From contig CAZBJJ010000002.1 in NCBI GenBank assembly GCA_964492245.1, forward strand, positions 35,380-99,379: 64,000 nucleotides of DNA, written 5' to 3'. Every line of letters starts with the position of its first letter. Position 1 is the stretch's first letter. Made by a program: the position numbers and the translations under genes. The notes under the pieces are model-generated. The model saw nothing but the letters and a program-made list of their open reading frames with translations. It made no database searches and was not told where the DNA came from. Source of the DNA: CAZBJJ01 sp964492245 (lineage in GTDB: Bacteria; Spirochaetota; Spirochaetia; Treponematales; Breznakiellaceae). Of this stretch, positions 16,656-24,728 are shown piece after piece.

Positions 16656-19172
16656 ATGGTTAAGTATGTAATAATTGGTGGGGTCGCCGGTGGTGCTTCC
16701 ACCGCGGCGCGGCTTCGCCGGCTCGATGAAAAAGCAGACATTGTCCTTTTTGAACGCGGTAACAATATCAGTTATGCAAATTGCGGCCTGCCCTACTATG
16801 CCGGTGAAATTATAAAAGAGCGCGATAGGCTCTTTGTTATGACACCCGAATCCTTCGCCGCTACCCTGGCAGTGGATGTACGCATTCGCCAAGAGGTTGT
16901 AAGCATAGATCGGAAGGCCAAAACTGTTCGGGTTAAACGCCTGGACAGTGGCGAAGAATATACGCAGGAATACGATTTTTTAGTGCTTTCGCCTGGGGCC
17001 GAACCCATAAAGCCGCCTATCCCAGGTATTGAATTAGAAAATATCTACAGTCTTCGCACCGTAGAGGATATAGACCGTATAAAAACAGCCATCGACAAGA
17101 GAAACCCCCGCCGCGCCCTAGTTGTTGGCGGTGGCTTTATTGGGCTTGAAATGGCCGAGAATCTGTATGAACGCGGTGTTTTTGTAAGCTTAATCGAGGC
17201 CCTGCCCCAGGTTATGAATCCTATAGATCCGGAAATGGCGGCGCAGGTACATCAATCTTTAAAAGACAAGAAAATTGAGCTCTACCTGGGATCCGCCGTT
17301 CAAAGCTTTAGCAAAAAGGATGGGCAGATAGCGGCAGATATTTCTACCGGCGAAAAGCTTTTGGCCGATTTGGTCATTCTTTCGATTGGGGTGCGTCCCG
17401 AGGGGCATTTGGCCAAAGAGGCGGGCCTAGAAGTGAGCAACAACGGCGCCATTGTGGTGGACGAGTATCTTCGCACCGCCGATCCGAGTATATACGCCCT
17501 CGGCGATGCTATGGCCTTTATGCACCCTGTTTTAGGTAAGCCCTTAACCATCCCCTTGGCGGGTCCGGCAAACAAGCAGGCCCGCGTTGTGGCAGATAAT
17601 ATTGTCAAAGGCCCTACCAGCCGGAAATGGCAGGGTGCGGTGGGGACATCAATTGCAAAGGTCTTTGGCCTTACTGCTGCCGTTACTGGCCTAAACGAAA
17701 AAACCTTAAAGGCGCACAATATTCCCTGCGAATCGGTAATAACCCATGGCAATAGCCACGCCAGTTATTATCCAGGGGCCCTGCCTTTGAGCATTAAGAC
17801 TATTTTTTCCCCAGAAACCGGCCAGCTTTACGGCGCCCAGGTGGTGGGCTATGACGGTGTGGATAAGCGCATCGATGTTCTAGCTACCTTTGTGCAAAGG
17901 GGGGCCTCGATTTTAGAGCTGGTAGATTTTGAGCAGGCCTATGCACCACCCTTTTCCAGCGCCAAGGATCCCATCAATATAAATGGCATGGTCGCCGAAA
18001 ATAGGCTCAAAGGTCTGTCGAGGGCTATTAAGTGGCAGGATCTGGACGAGCAGATAAAGGCCGGGAGCATTCTTTTAGATGTTCGCAGTCGGGACGAGTT
18101 CGAGTTGGCTGCAATACCCAGCGCTATCAATATTCCCCTGGAGCTTTTGCGCGAGGAATTGGGCCAGCTTCCCAGGGACAGGCCCATTTTGGTCTACTGT
18201 GCGGTGGGGCTTCGAGGCTATTTGGCCGAGCGCATTTTGCGCCAGCGGGGTTTCGAGAATGTTTTTAATCTTGATGGCGGGTACAAGACCTGGGTTACCG
18301 CAACAACGGAACAGAAACTTACCGGTATTTATGTGCCGGGAAAAAATATACAGGGTCTGTATCCCGAAAATCCTGCGCTAATGGAAAGCTATGCCGAGGG
18401 ATCTGGCCTGCCCGGACAGGGGCTTGGCGGTCCATTTATAGAGGTGGATGCCTGTGGCCTGCAGTGTCCAGGGCCAATTATGCGTTTAAAGCAGGAAATG
18501 GATAGATTGCAGCCGGGAGGGCGCTTGGCCATTAAGTCCAGCGATCCAGGTTTTGCTCGCGATGCCCCGTCTTGGGCAAATATGACCGGAAATGTGCTTT
18601 TGTCTTTCGAAGAAAACAAGGGCGTTTTTACCGCATTTTTCGAAAAGGGTGGCCTTCGCCCAGCCACTGCCCAGCTTGGTACCAAGGCGGCTTCGGGAGC
18701 GCTCAATGCCGCGAGCCTCATTGTTTTCTCCGATGATCTCGACAAGGCCCTGGCCAGCTTTGTATTGGCGAATGGGGCCGCAGCGGCGGGTAAACATGTT
18801 ACTATGTTCTTTACCTTTTGGGGCCTTAGCGTTATTAAACGGGCAAAGCCAGGGCGGGTACGCAAGGATCTTTTGGGCCGCCTGTTTGCCCTTATGCTCC
18901 CCAGCCATGCAGGAAAACTGGGGCTTTCTAAAATTAACATGGGTGGCATGGGTTCGGCCCTTATGCGCAAACGCATGAAGGCAAAGGGCGTTGACCAATT
19001 GGAGGCAATGATGTTTCAAGCCCGTCAGCTTGGCGTTCGCCTTGTCGCCTGCCAAATGTCTATGGATATTATGGGCATCGAACGCGAGGAGCTTTTAGAA
19101 GGAGTAGAGATTGCCGGTGTGGCAACCTATATGGAAGCTGCTAGCCGGGGGAATATCAATCTCTTTGTTTAG
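16656..19172 (+). CDS. Fused CoA-disulfide reductase / rhodanese / TusA / DsrE-like protein
   Basis: 838 residues with four domains. Residues 1-450: pyridine-nucleotide disulfide reductase of the CoADR/NOX class, with FAD motif GGVAGGASTAARLRR, active Cys43 in YANCGLPYY, NAD motif VVGGGFIGLEMAE and 'YALGDAM'. Residues about 465-560: rhodanese with catalytic Cys near 514 (VYCAVGLRGY). Residues about 590-665: TusA/SirA fold with the CPxP motif (CGLQCPGPIM). Residues about 680-838: DsrE/DrsH-like domain (LIVFSDDLDKALASFVLANGAAAAGK). It probably handles persulfide sulfur: reduces CoA disulfide or persulfide and passes sulfane sulfur along rhodanese and TusA. This fusion is known in anaerobes; exact substrates are uncertain. 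A terminator follows. Confidence 0.93.
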   Translation: MVKYVIIGGVAGGASTAARLRRLDEKADIVLFERGNNISYANCGLPYYAGEIIKERDRLFVMTPESFAATLAVDVRIRQEVVSIDRKAKTVRVKRLDSGEEYTQEYDFLVLSPGAEPIKPPIPGIELENIYSLRTVEDIDRIKTAIDKRNPRRALVVGGGFIGLEMAENLYERGVFVSLIEALPQVMNPIDPEMAAQVHQSLKDKKIELYLGSAVQSFSKKDGQIAADISTGEKLLADLVILSIGVRPEGHLAKEAGLEVSNNGAIVVDEYLRTADPSIYALGDAMAFMHPVLGKPLTIPLAGPANKQARVVADNIVKGPTSRKWQGAVGTSIAKVFGLTAAVTGLNEKTLKAHNIPCESVITHGNSHASYYPGALPLSIKTIFSPETGQLYGAQVVGYDGVDKRIDVLATFVQRGASILELVDFEQAYAPPFSSAKDPININGMVAENRLKGLSRAIKWQDLDEQIKAGSILLDVRSRDEFELAAIPSAINIPLELLREELGQLPRDRPILVYCAVGLRGYLAERILRQRGFENVFNLDGGYKTWVTATTEQKLTGIYVPGKNIQGLYPENPALMESYAEGSGLPGQGLGGPFIEVDACGLQCPGPIMRLKQEMDRLQPGGRLAIKSSDPGFARDAPSWANMTGNVLLSFEENKGVFTAFFEKGGLRPATAQLGTKAASGALNAASLIVFSDDLDKALASFVLANGAAAAGKHVTMFFTFWGLSVIKRAKPGRVRKDLLGRLFALMLPSHAGKLGLSKINMGGMGSALMRKRMKAKGVDQLEAMMFQARQLGVRLVACQMSMDIMGIEREELLEGVEIAGVATYMEAASRGNINLFV

Positions 19173-19198
19173 CTGAATAAAAGAATGCCTGTCTTCCT

Positions 19199-19228
19199 GC
19201 CCCCCGCCTTGAAACGGGGGGCTTTTTT
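19199..19228 (+). terminator. Rho-independent terminator
   Basis: Stem GCCCCCCG/CGGGGGGC with an eight-base loop and six Ts, directly after the reductase gene. It separates that gene from tex. Confidence 0.92.
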
Positions 19229-19297
19229 ATGGACAATTGGCCCATGGAAATTACAAGCGAATTTATCGAAGGCCTTGTGGTAAACGAGGTCAATATT

Positions 19298-21610
19298 ATG
19301 AAAGAGATTGCCGAGGATTTGGGCATTCGACTTGCACAGGTTTCTACGGTTGTAGGCCTTTTGGCAGAGGGATCGACTGTTCCCTTTATTTCTCGGTATC
19401 GCAAAGAGATGACGGATAACCTGGACGAGGTCCAGGTGCGAGATATCGAGCGCTTTATGAGCTCTAAGAAAAATATGGAAGAGCGACGCCTGGAAATTAT
19501 TCGGGGCATTTTTTCCCAGGGCAAATTGAATACCATACTGTACGAAAATATAACAAAGGCATCGACCTTAACCGAGTTAGAGGACATCTATGCCCCCTAT
19601 AAGCGCAAAAAAAAGACCCGTGGCATGTTGGCCCAAGAGCGGGGCCTAGAGCCCCTGGCAGAGCTCATGTTGGAACTTGGCGATGCAGAATTGCTGCTAA
19701 AAGCCGAGGACTTCGTTGTGGAAAACAGCGAAAACGCGGAGCTTTCGGTCGCCAATGCGGTAGACGCCCTCCAGGGGGCAATGGATATTCTGGCCGAGCG
19801 GCTGAGCCAGGATACCGCAATGCGGGCAATGCTTAAGTCCTTTTATTTAGCTGATGGGCGCATCCTGGTAAAGGGCATTGGGGATGAGGAAAAGAAAAAA
19901 ACGTCCACCTACCAGATGTACTGGGACTTTGCCGAGCCCCTTTCCCAGGTAAAGCCCCACCGCATTTTGGCCATTAACCGGGGCGAGCGCGAAGGCGAGC
20001 TGGAAGTGAGTATCGATATAGACTTAGAGGCGGCATATCAGCTTCTTCAAAAGGAATATTCAATTTATAACGAGTACCATCGCAATTCAATTGACGATGG
20101 TATACGCCGCCTTTTATCGCCGGCCGTTTTGCGCGAACTGCGCGGGGACCAGGGCGAAAATGCCGACGACCACGGTATTGGAGTCTTTAGCGAAAACCTT
20201 AAAAACCTCTTAATGACCCAGCCAATTAAGGGCACGCGGGTTCTGGGCATCGACCCGGGCATTCGTACCGGTACAAAGTGTGCTGGCCTAGACGAGACCG
20301 GTAAGTATTTGGGTAGCTTTGTAATGTATCAGCAGCGGGATGTAGAGGCCACCAAGCTCCTTCTGCGCGGTATAAGCGAATTTAAGCCCCAGCTTATAGC
20401 CATTGGCAACGGCACTGGCAGTCGCGAAGTTCAGGAGCTGGTGGCGGCGGCAATTAGCGGTGCCGGCCTGGATGTTCTGTATACCATGGTCGACGAGGAC
20501 GGAGCCTCGGTGTATTCTGCCAGCGATATTGCCCGCGAAGAGTTCCCCGACTTGGATTTAACTATTAGGGGAGCTATTTCAATTGGCAGGCGCCTGCAAG
20601 ACCCCTTGGCAGAGCTGGTAAAAATAGACCCAAAATCGATAGGCGTTGGCCTGTATCAGCACGATGTAAACCAGAAAAAGCTTTCCGAAAAGCTGGACGA
20701 GGTGGTCTCCTCGGTGGTGAACAATGTTGGCGTCAATTTAAATACCGCTAGCGCCAGCCTCTTGCGCTATGTCTCGGGAATTAACTCTTCCCTAGCTAAA
20801 AAAATCGTAAAACACCGGGATAATACCGGTATAATCGAAGATCGCAAGAGCCTGCTTAAGGTGTCTGGAATGGGCCCCAAGAGCTTTGAACAATGTGCTG
20901 GTTTTTTAAAAATTCCCGAAAGCCAGGATATTTTGGACAACACCTGGGTGCACCCAGAAAACTACGAGATTGCCCGAGAGCTCTACGACCTGCTTAAGGC
21001 GGGGGGCGAACTTAAAAAGGCCGATCGCGACGCTCTAAAGGAAAAATACTCTGTTGGCGATATGACAATATCTGACCTGCTCGAAGAGCTTAAAAAACCC
21101 AACCGCGACCCCCGCGAAGGCTATCCAAAACCCATTATGCAAAAAGGAGTTGTGCTCTTCGAGGACCTTAGCGAGGGCATGATGATTCAGGGCAAGGTGA
21201 AAAATGTGGTGGATTTTGGCGCATTTATCGATTTGGGCATTAAAGAGACCGCCCTTTTGCATATTTCAGAAATGAGCGACAGCTATATAAAAGATCCTAT
21301 GTCGCTCTTAAAAGTGGGCGACCAGCGCGAGTTTAGAATAATTGGGCTGGATATGGATAGGCGGCGCATATCGGTTTCGCTTAAAAGCCAGGCTGCCACA
21401 ACTGGCGGCGCAGCGGCACGGGGCGCGAAAAAAGTGGGGGCCGGCGGAACAGCAGAGGGGGCAAGGCCCCAAGGAGGCTCCAAAGGGGCCCCCTTGGGGG
21501 CCCCCAAGGGGGGCGCTTCCCGCCCCTTCGGTGGCAGCGACGATGGCACCATGTACAACCCCTTTGCCGCCGCTTTTCAAAAAAGCAGGGACGATAAGAA
21601 AAAACGCTAA
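19298..21610 (+). CDS. tex: Tex family transcription accessory / RNA-binding protein
   Basis: 770 residues if translation begins at ATG 19298 (MKEIAEDLGIRLAQV), which has GAGG eight bases upstream and matches the short N-terminus of the family; in-frame ATGs at 19229 and 19244 are possible, but the first abuts the upstream terminator. Family signatures: EGSTVPFISRYRKE, 'YAPYKRKKKTRG', a YqgF/RNase H-like core (VLGIDPGIRTGTKCA), helix-hairpin-helix repeats (SGINSSLAKKIVKHRD), and an S1 domain (MIQGKVKNVVDFGAFIDLGIKETALLHIS). A 60-residue Gly/Ala/Pro-rich tail is encoded partly by a 24-bp palindrome. It binds RNA, probably at the ribosome and RNA polymerase. TAATG overlaps the rsmG start. Confidence 0.95.
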   Translation: MKEIAEDLGIRLAQVSTVVGLLAEGSTVPFISRYRKEMTDNLDEVQVRDIERFMSSKKNMEERRLEIIRGIFSQGKLNTILYENITKASTLTELEDIYAPYKRKKKTRGMLAQERGLEPLAELMLELGDAELLLKAEDFVVENSENAELSVANAVDALQGAMDILAERLSQDTAMRAMLKSFYLADGRILVKGIGDEEKKKTSTYQMYWDFAEPLSQVKPHRILAINRGEREGELEVSIDIDLEAAYQLLQKEYSIYNEYHRNSIDDGIRRLLSPAVLRELRGDQGENADDHGIGVFSENLKNLLMTQPIKGTRVLGIDPGIRTGTKCAGLDETGKYLGSFVMYQQRDVEATKLLLRGISEFKPQLIAIGNGTGSREVQELVAAAISGAGLDVLYTMVDEDGASVYSASDIAREEFPDLDLTIRGAISIGRRLQDPLAELVKIDPKSIGVGLYQHDVNQKKLSEKLDEVVSSVVNNVGVNLNTASASLLRYVSGINSSLAKKIVKHRDNTGIIEDRKSLLKVSGMGPKSFEQCAGFLKIPESQDILDNTWVHPENYEIARELYDLLKAGGELKKADRDALKEKYSVGDMTISDLLEELKKPNRDPREGYPKPIMQKGVVLFEDLSEGMMIQGKVKNVVDFGAFIDLGIKETALLHISEMSDSYIKDPMSLLKVGDQREFRIIGLDMDRRRISVSLKSQAATTGGAAARGAKKVGAGGTAEGARPQGGSKGAPLGAPKGGASRPFGGSDDGTMYNPFAAAFQKSRDDKKKR
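21489..21512. repeat. 24-bp perfect palindrome in tex tail
   Basis: CCCCCTTGGGGG followed by its reverse complement CCCCCAAGGGGG, in frame, encoding part of 'KGAPLGAPKGG'. Unlike the other coding palindromes it could come from drift in a G/C-rich tail. Confidence 0.8.
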
Positions 21611-22260
21611 TGAAAGACCTTCTGCAAGCCGGTTTAGAAAAACTTAGTGTCGATTACCCGCTATTGTCCTCGCCCGAGCTTGCAGATAAATTGTTTTGTT
21701 ATATACAGTTGCTGGAAAAATACAACCCAGCCCTGGGCCTTGTCTCGGTAAAAAACAGCCAGGACCTGGTGGTGCGCCATATTCTAGATTCCCTTGCCCC
21801 CATTGCAAATATTCATGGCCTTTTGCCTTCGGGGCTGTCTTTTTTGGCCGATGCCGGCAGTGGCGCTGGGCTGCCCGGCATCCCTCTGGCGCTTGTGCTT
21901 AAAAATACGCATATAAGCCTTATCGAGAGAATGGGAAGGCGCTGCAATTTTTTAGAGACCGCCCTCTTGACCCTTGGCCTGTCGCATGTGGATGTACAAC
22001 AGCATGATATCGAGGAACTGCCCCCTGCAGGCTTCGATATCATTACCTTTCGGGCCTTTCGCCCCTTGGAGCCATCAATTTTAAAAGGACTTTTTAGGCT
22101 TTTAAACCCGGGGGGACGCTTAGCAGCCTATAAGGGAAGGCGCCAGAACATTGAAAAAGAAATGGCGGCTATAGAGAATCTTGTGGGAAATTGGGAGGCA
22201 ATAGACTTAGAGGTCCCCTTTTTAAACGAAGAGCGCCACCTTGTGCTTATCGAGCCCTAA
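21610..22260 (+). CDS. rsmG: 16S rRNA (guanine-N7) methyltransferase RsmG/GidB
   Basis: 216 residues. Typical GidB signatures: 'YIQLLEKYNPALGLVS', 'VVRHILDSLAPI', SAM motif FLADAGSGAGLPGIPLAL, 'LIERMGRRCNFLE', and 'FDIITFRAFRPLEPSI'. It makes m7G at position 527 of 16S rRNA. The start overlaps the tex stop (TAATG), so translation is coupled. The length is normal. Neither mnmG nor parAB is adjacent, unlike in many genomes. Confidence 0.95.
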   Translation: MKDLLQAGLEKLSVDYPLLSSPELADKLFCYIQLLEKYNPALGLVSVKNSQDLVVRHILDSLAPIANIHGLLPSGLSFLADAGSGAGLPGIPLALVLKNTHISLIERMGRRCNFLETALLTLGLSHVDVQQHDIEELPPAGFDIITFRAFRPLEPSILKGLFRLLNPGGRLAAYKGRRQNIEKEMAAIENLVGNWEAIDLEVPFLNEERHLVLIEP

Positions 22261-22273
22261 TGGCTAGGGGCGC

Positions 22274-23647
22274 TCAATTAAAGGGGTTAATGTTATTGTC
22301 CACCGAGTCTAAAATTTTGCCTATTTTGTCCTTTTCAATTAAATCGATTAAACGCGCTTCGACAAATTTTTTTGCCTCTTCGGTAAAAACGCCCGCGGTC
22401 ATGCAATAGCCCTTTCCGGCCTTTGTGTCCTTTAGGCGGGCGTAAAAATCGCGCATAATAATATCGCCCACCGTGCCCTGGCTGCGAATAAAGCGGAAAA
22501 GTACAATATCGGACCAGCGGGGAGTATCGACCTCGGTTAAAATATCAGCCCATTCATTTTTATTTACCGAAATATCACTTATCTTTACCTTTGCCCTTGG
22601 AATAAAGGTCATGGCCACCTTGCGACAGAGGGTTACAAAGTCGCCAGTGGGTGCCATCAAATATACCTGTAGATTTTTATGTGCATTGAGCTCCTGATAT
22701 TTAGAAATTAAAATGGGCACATCCTTAAAATTGGGATAGCTCGTTTGTACGTCGCGCAGAAGTGTGAGTGCCCGGCCAATTTCCTGTTGCTTGATATAGG
22801 CCAGTGCTAGGCGATATTTGAGCTCTGCGGCAATTTCAATTTTAATATTCTGATGTTTCAGGCCAATTTCGAAATCCATTACCGCCTTTGCGTACTGGTG
22901 TTGGTTCATATGTATGGTACCCGCAAAAAGCGAGGCATTTGGACCCATTTGGGGATCGGGGCGCAGATGGGTAAAAATACGCACCGCTTGATCGGTCTGG
23001 TTCAATTCAAAATAACTTTCTGCGACGGTGTACAGGGTTTCTTTGTCATCGGGCACGAGGTCGATAACACGCCGCAACAGGGCAAGGGCTTCGGAGTATT
23101 TTTTGGTTCTAAAAAGGCTGTGCCCCAGGTAGCGAAGGGTGGCAGCATGGTCTGGATCCTGGCTACGGGCCTGGCGCAAAAGAGGAATTGCCTTTTCGTA
23201 GGCCTTTCTGGTAAATTCCAGGTACCCTAAATTATAATTAATTTCGAAATTGTTTTGCTGAAGAGAGCGGGCAATGGTAAGTCCTTTGTAGGCATCGTCC
23301 ATTCGGCCCATTTTAAGCGCGCTCATACCAAAGCGTAAATTAATTTCGAACTCATCCAGGTCGCTATTGGTGGAGCAAAGATCGACAAGGGCCTCGTAGG
23401 TTTTTAAGGCTTTTTCCCAAGATTCTTCGTTGTAGTAGAGTTCGCCAAGCAGTTTTAAACCTTCGGGGTCTTTCGGGTTTTGCGACAGGCGCCGATTGGC
23501 CTCTTTTAAAATTGCTTCTCGTCCCTTGGTCCGCTTTTTTTTAATATTGCGAGACTTGGATTTTGACTTTGAACTGAGGCCCATAAGAAAAACAACTATA
23601 ATAGATAGTAAAATTATGGCCAAAAGTATTGGTACTAACAAAAACAT
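22274..23647 (-). CDS. TPR protein with C-terminal Mrr-like nuclease-fold domain
   Basis: 457 residues. A single N-terminal membrane segment (MFLLVPILLAIILLSIIVVFLMGL) is followed by a very basic stretch (SKSKSRNIKKKRTKGR). About seven TPR units span residues 45-310. Residues about 330-450 match by eye the catalytic-domain pattern of Mrr-type restriction endonucleases: 'DIVLFRFIRSQGTVGDIIMRDFYARLKDTKAGKGYCMTAGVFTEEAKKFVEARLIDLIEKDKIGKIL'. The usual QxK is read as RFIR or lost, so it may be catalytically dead. It converges on rsmG and is divergent from the LysM gene. It may sense nucleic acid or act as a membrane scaffold; function unproven. Confidence 0.8.
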   Translation of the reverse strand: MFLLVPILLAIILLSIIVVFLMGLSSKSKSKSRNIKKKRTKGREAILKEANRRLSQNPKDPEGLKLLGELYYNEESWEKALKTYEALVDLCSTNSDLDEFEINLRFGMSALKMGRMDDAYKGLTIARSLQQNNFEINYNLGYLEFTRKAYEKAIPLLRQARSQDPDHAATLRYLGHSLFRTKKYSEALALLRRVIDLVPDDKETLYTVAESYFELNQTDQAVRIFTHLRPDPQMGPNASLFAGTIHMNQHQYAKAVMDFEIGLKHQNIKIEIAAELKYRLALAYIKQQEIGRALTLLRDVQTSYPNFKDVPILISKYQELNAHKNLQVYLMAPTGDFVTLCRKVAMTFIPRAKVKISDISVNKNEWADILTEVDTPRWSDIVLFRFIRSQGTVGDIIMRDFYARLKDTKAGKGYCMTAGVFTEEAKKFVEARLIDLIEKDKIGKILDSVDNNINPFN

Positions 23648-23698
23648 AGGCTTATTATCGGCAGAGAATGCATTTGAGTCAAGAAAAGTCTATAAAGA

Positions 23699-23727
23699 TT
23701 GACAAAGCTCTAAGCTGCCTTTACATT
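23699..23727 (+). promoter_or_regulatory. Promoter of the LysM-slt operon
   Basis: Perfect -35 TTGACA (23699-23704), 17-base spacer, -10 TACATT (23722-23727). The ATG is at 23748 with AAAGGGG before it. Confidence 0.7.
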
Positions 23728-23747
23728 TAAAAGATAAAGGGGTCTGT

Positions 23748-24728
23748 ATGGTCTATAACATTGGTATTAAAGTTGCAAACGGAGAGTTTTATCCAATTTT
23801 AGAAGAGGGATCGAGCATTAAAAAACGCTTAATCCTTACCACTGTGCACGATAATCAGAAAAGTGTTCAAATTGATTTATACCGGAGTGCTCTTTCTTCG
23901 ATGGAAGATGCCACCTATATTGGCAGTCTTGTGGTGGAAAACTTGTTCGATAAGCCAAAGGGCGAGCCATCAATTGAATTGACCATTGGCACTGATGGCG
24001 AAAGCGAAATCGATGCCGAGGCAGTGGATTTAGACGACAGTGGCAGCGAGGGAAAGCAGTTTTTAACTGTTTCGCTCCAGGCCTTGGACCAGAGCGCCAC
24101 CTACGATATCCCCGAATTCGAGCTGGAAGAGGATGGCCAGCACCTGCCCCCAGACCGGCTGTACGAGCCCCCTGATCACCGCGAAGAGGCTAAAAAAAAC
24201 AGGCTTCCCCTGTTTTTGGCTGGAGGCCTCTTGCTTTTAGCTCTTTTACTTCTTTTGCTCTGGCTCCTTGTTTTTAACAAGCCCAAGCCCAAGTCCATGC
24301 TGGGCATGCCTTTGACCGGACAGGAAGAGGCGCCACCCCCTGTGGTAGAGGCACCCCCCGTGGTAGAGTCTCCACCGAAGGTGGAGGCTCCACCGCAGGT
24401 GGAGGCTCCACCGCAGGTGGAGGCCCCAACAAAGGCAGAGCCGGTAGCTGAGCAAGCGCCGATAAAAAAGGCCGACCCGCCAGCGCCCACTACATCTTCG
24501 CAAACCACTCGGACCCGCCCGCCGGCCCCTGTCTCTTCGTACAAGGTGCCCGCGATTATTCCGAAGGATGGTTTTAGATATAAAATAAGTTGGGGAGACA
24601 CCCTTTGGGATATATCAGATGCTTTTTATAAAAACGCCTGGCTGTACCCGCGTATTGCCAGACACAACAAGATTCAAAACCCCGATCTTATTATCTCGGG
24701 CACATGGTTGCTTGTTCCACCTAAATAA
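23748..24728 (+). CDS. LysM-domain membrane protein with Pro-rich spacer
   Basis: 326 residues. An acidic cytoplasmic N-terminal domain (1 to about 155) is followed by a single membrane segment (LPLFLAGGLLLLALLLLLLW, near 157-177). A Pro/Glu/Val-rich spacer contains six near-exact six-residue repeats of the VEAPPQ type. The C-terminal LysM domain spans about 275-326 (KISWGDTLWDISDAFYKN...NPDLIISGTWLLVPPK), which binds peptidoglycan in the periplasm. It precedes and overlaps a lytic transglycosylase gene, so the two likely work together on the wall. The gene is read from a consensus -35 promoter. Confidence 0.85.
   Translation: MVYNIGIKVANGEFYPILEEGSSIKKRLILTTVHDNQKSVQIDLYRSALSSMEDATYIGSLVVENLFDKPKGEPSIELTIGTDGESEIDAEAVDLDDSGSEGKQFLTVSLQALDQSATYDIPEFELEEDGQHLPPDRLYEPPDHREEAKKNRLPLFLAGGLLLLALLLLLLWLLVFNKPKPKSMLGMPLTGQEEAPPPVVEAPPVVESPPKVEAPPQVEAPPQVEAPTKAEPVAEQAPIKKADPPAPTTSSQTTRTRPPAPVSSYKVPAIIPKDGFRYKISWGDTLWDISDAFYKNAWLYPRIARHNKIQNPDLIISGTWLLVPPK
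24327..24434 (+). repeat. 18-bp coding tandem repeat in LysM protein
   Basis: Six consecutive 18-base units encode V-E-x-P-P-x; units at 24381-24398 and 24399-24416 are identical (GTGGAGGCTCCACCGCAG). Each contains a small inverted repeat GTGGAG/CTCCAC. Copy number could change by slippage and alter the spacer length. Confidence 0.85.
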
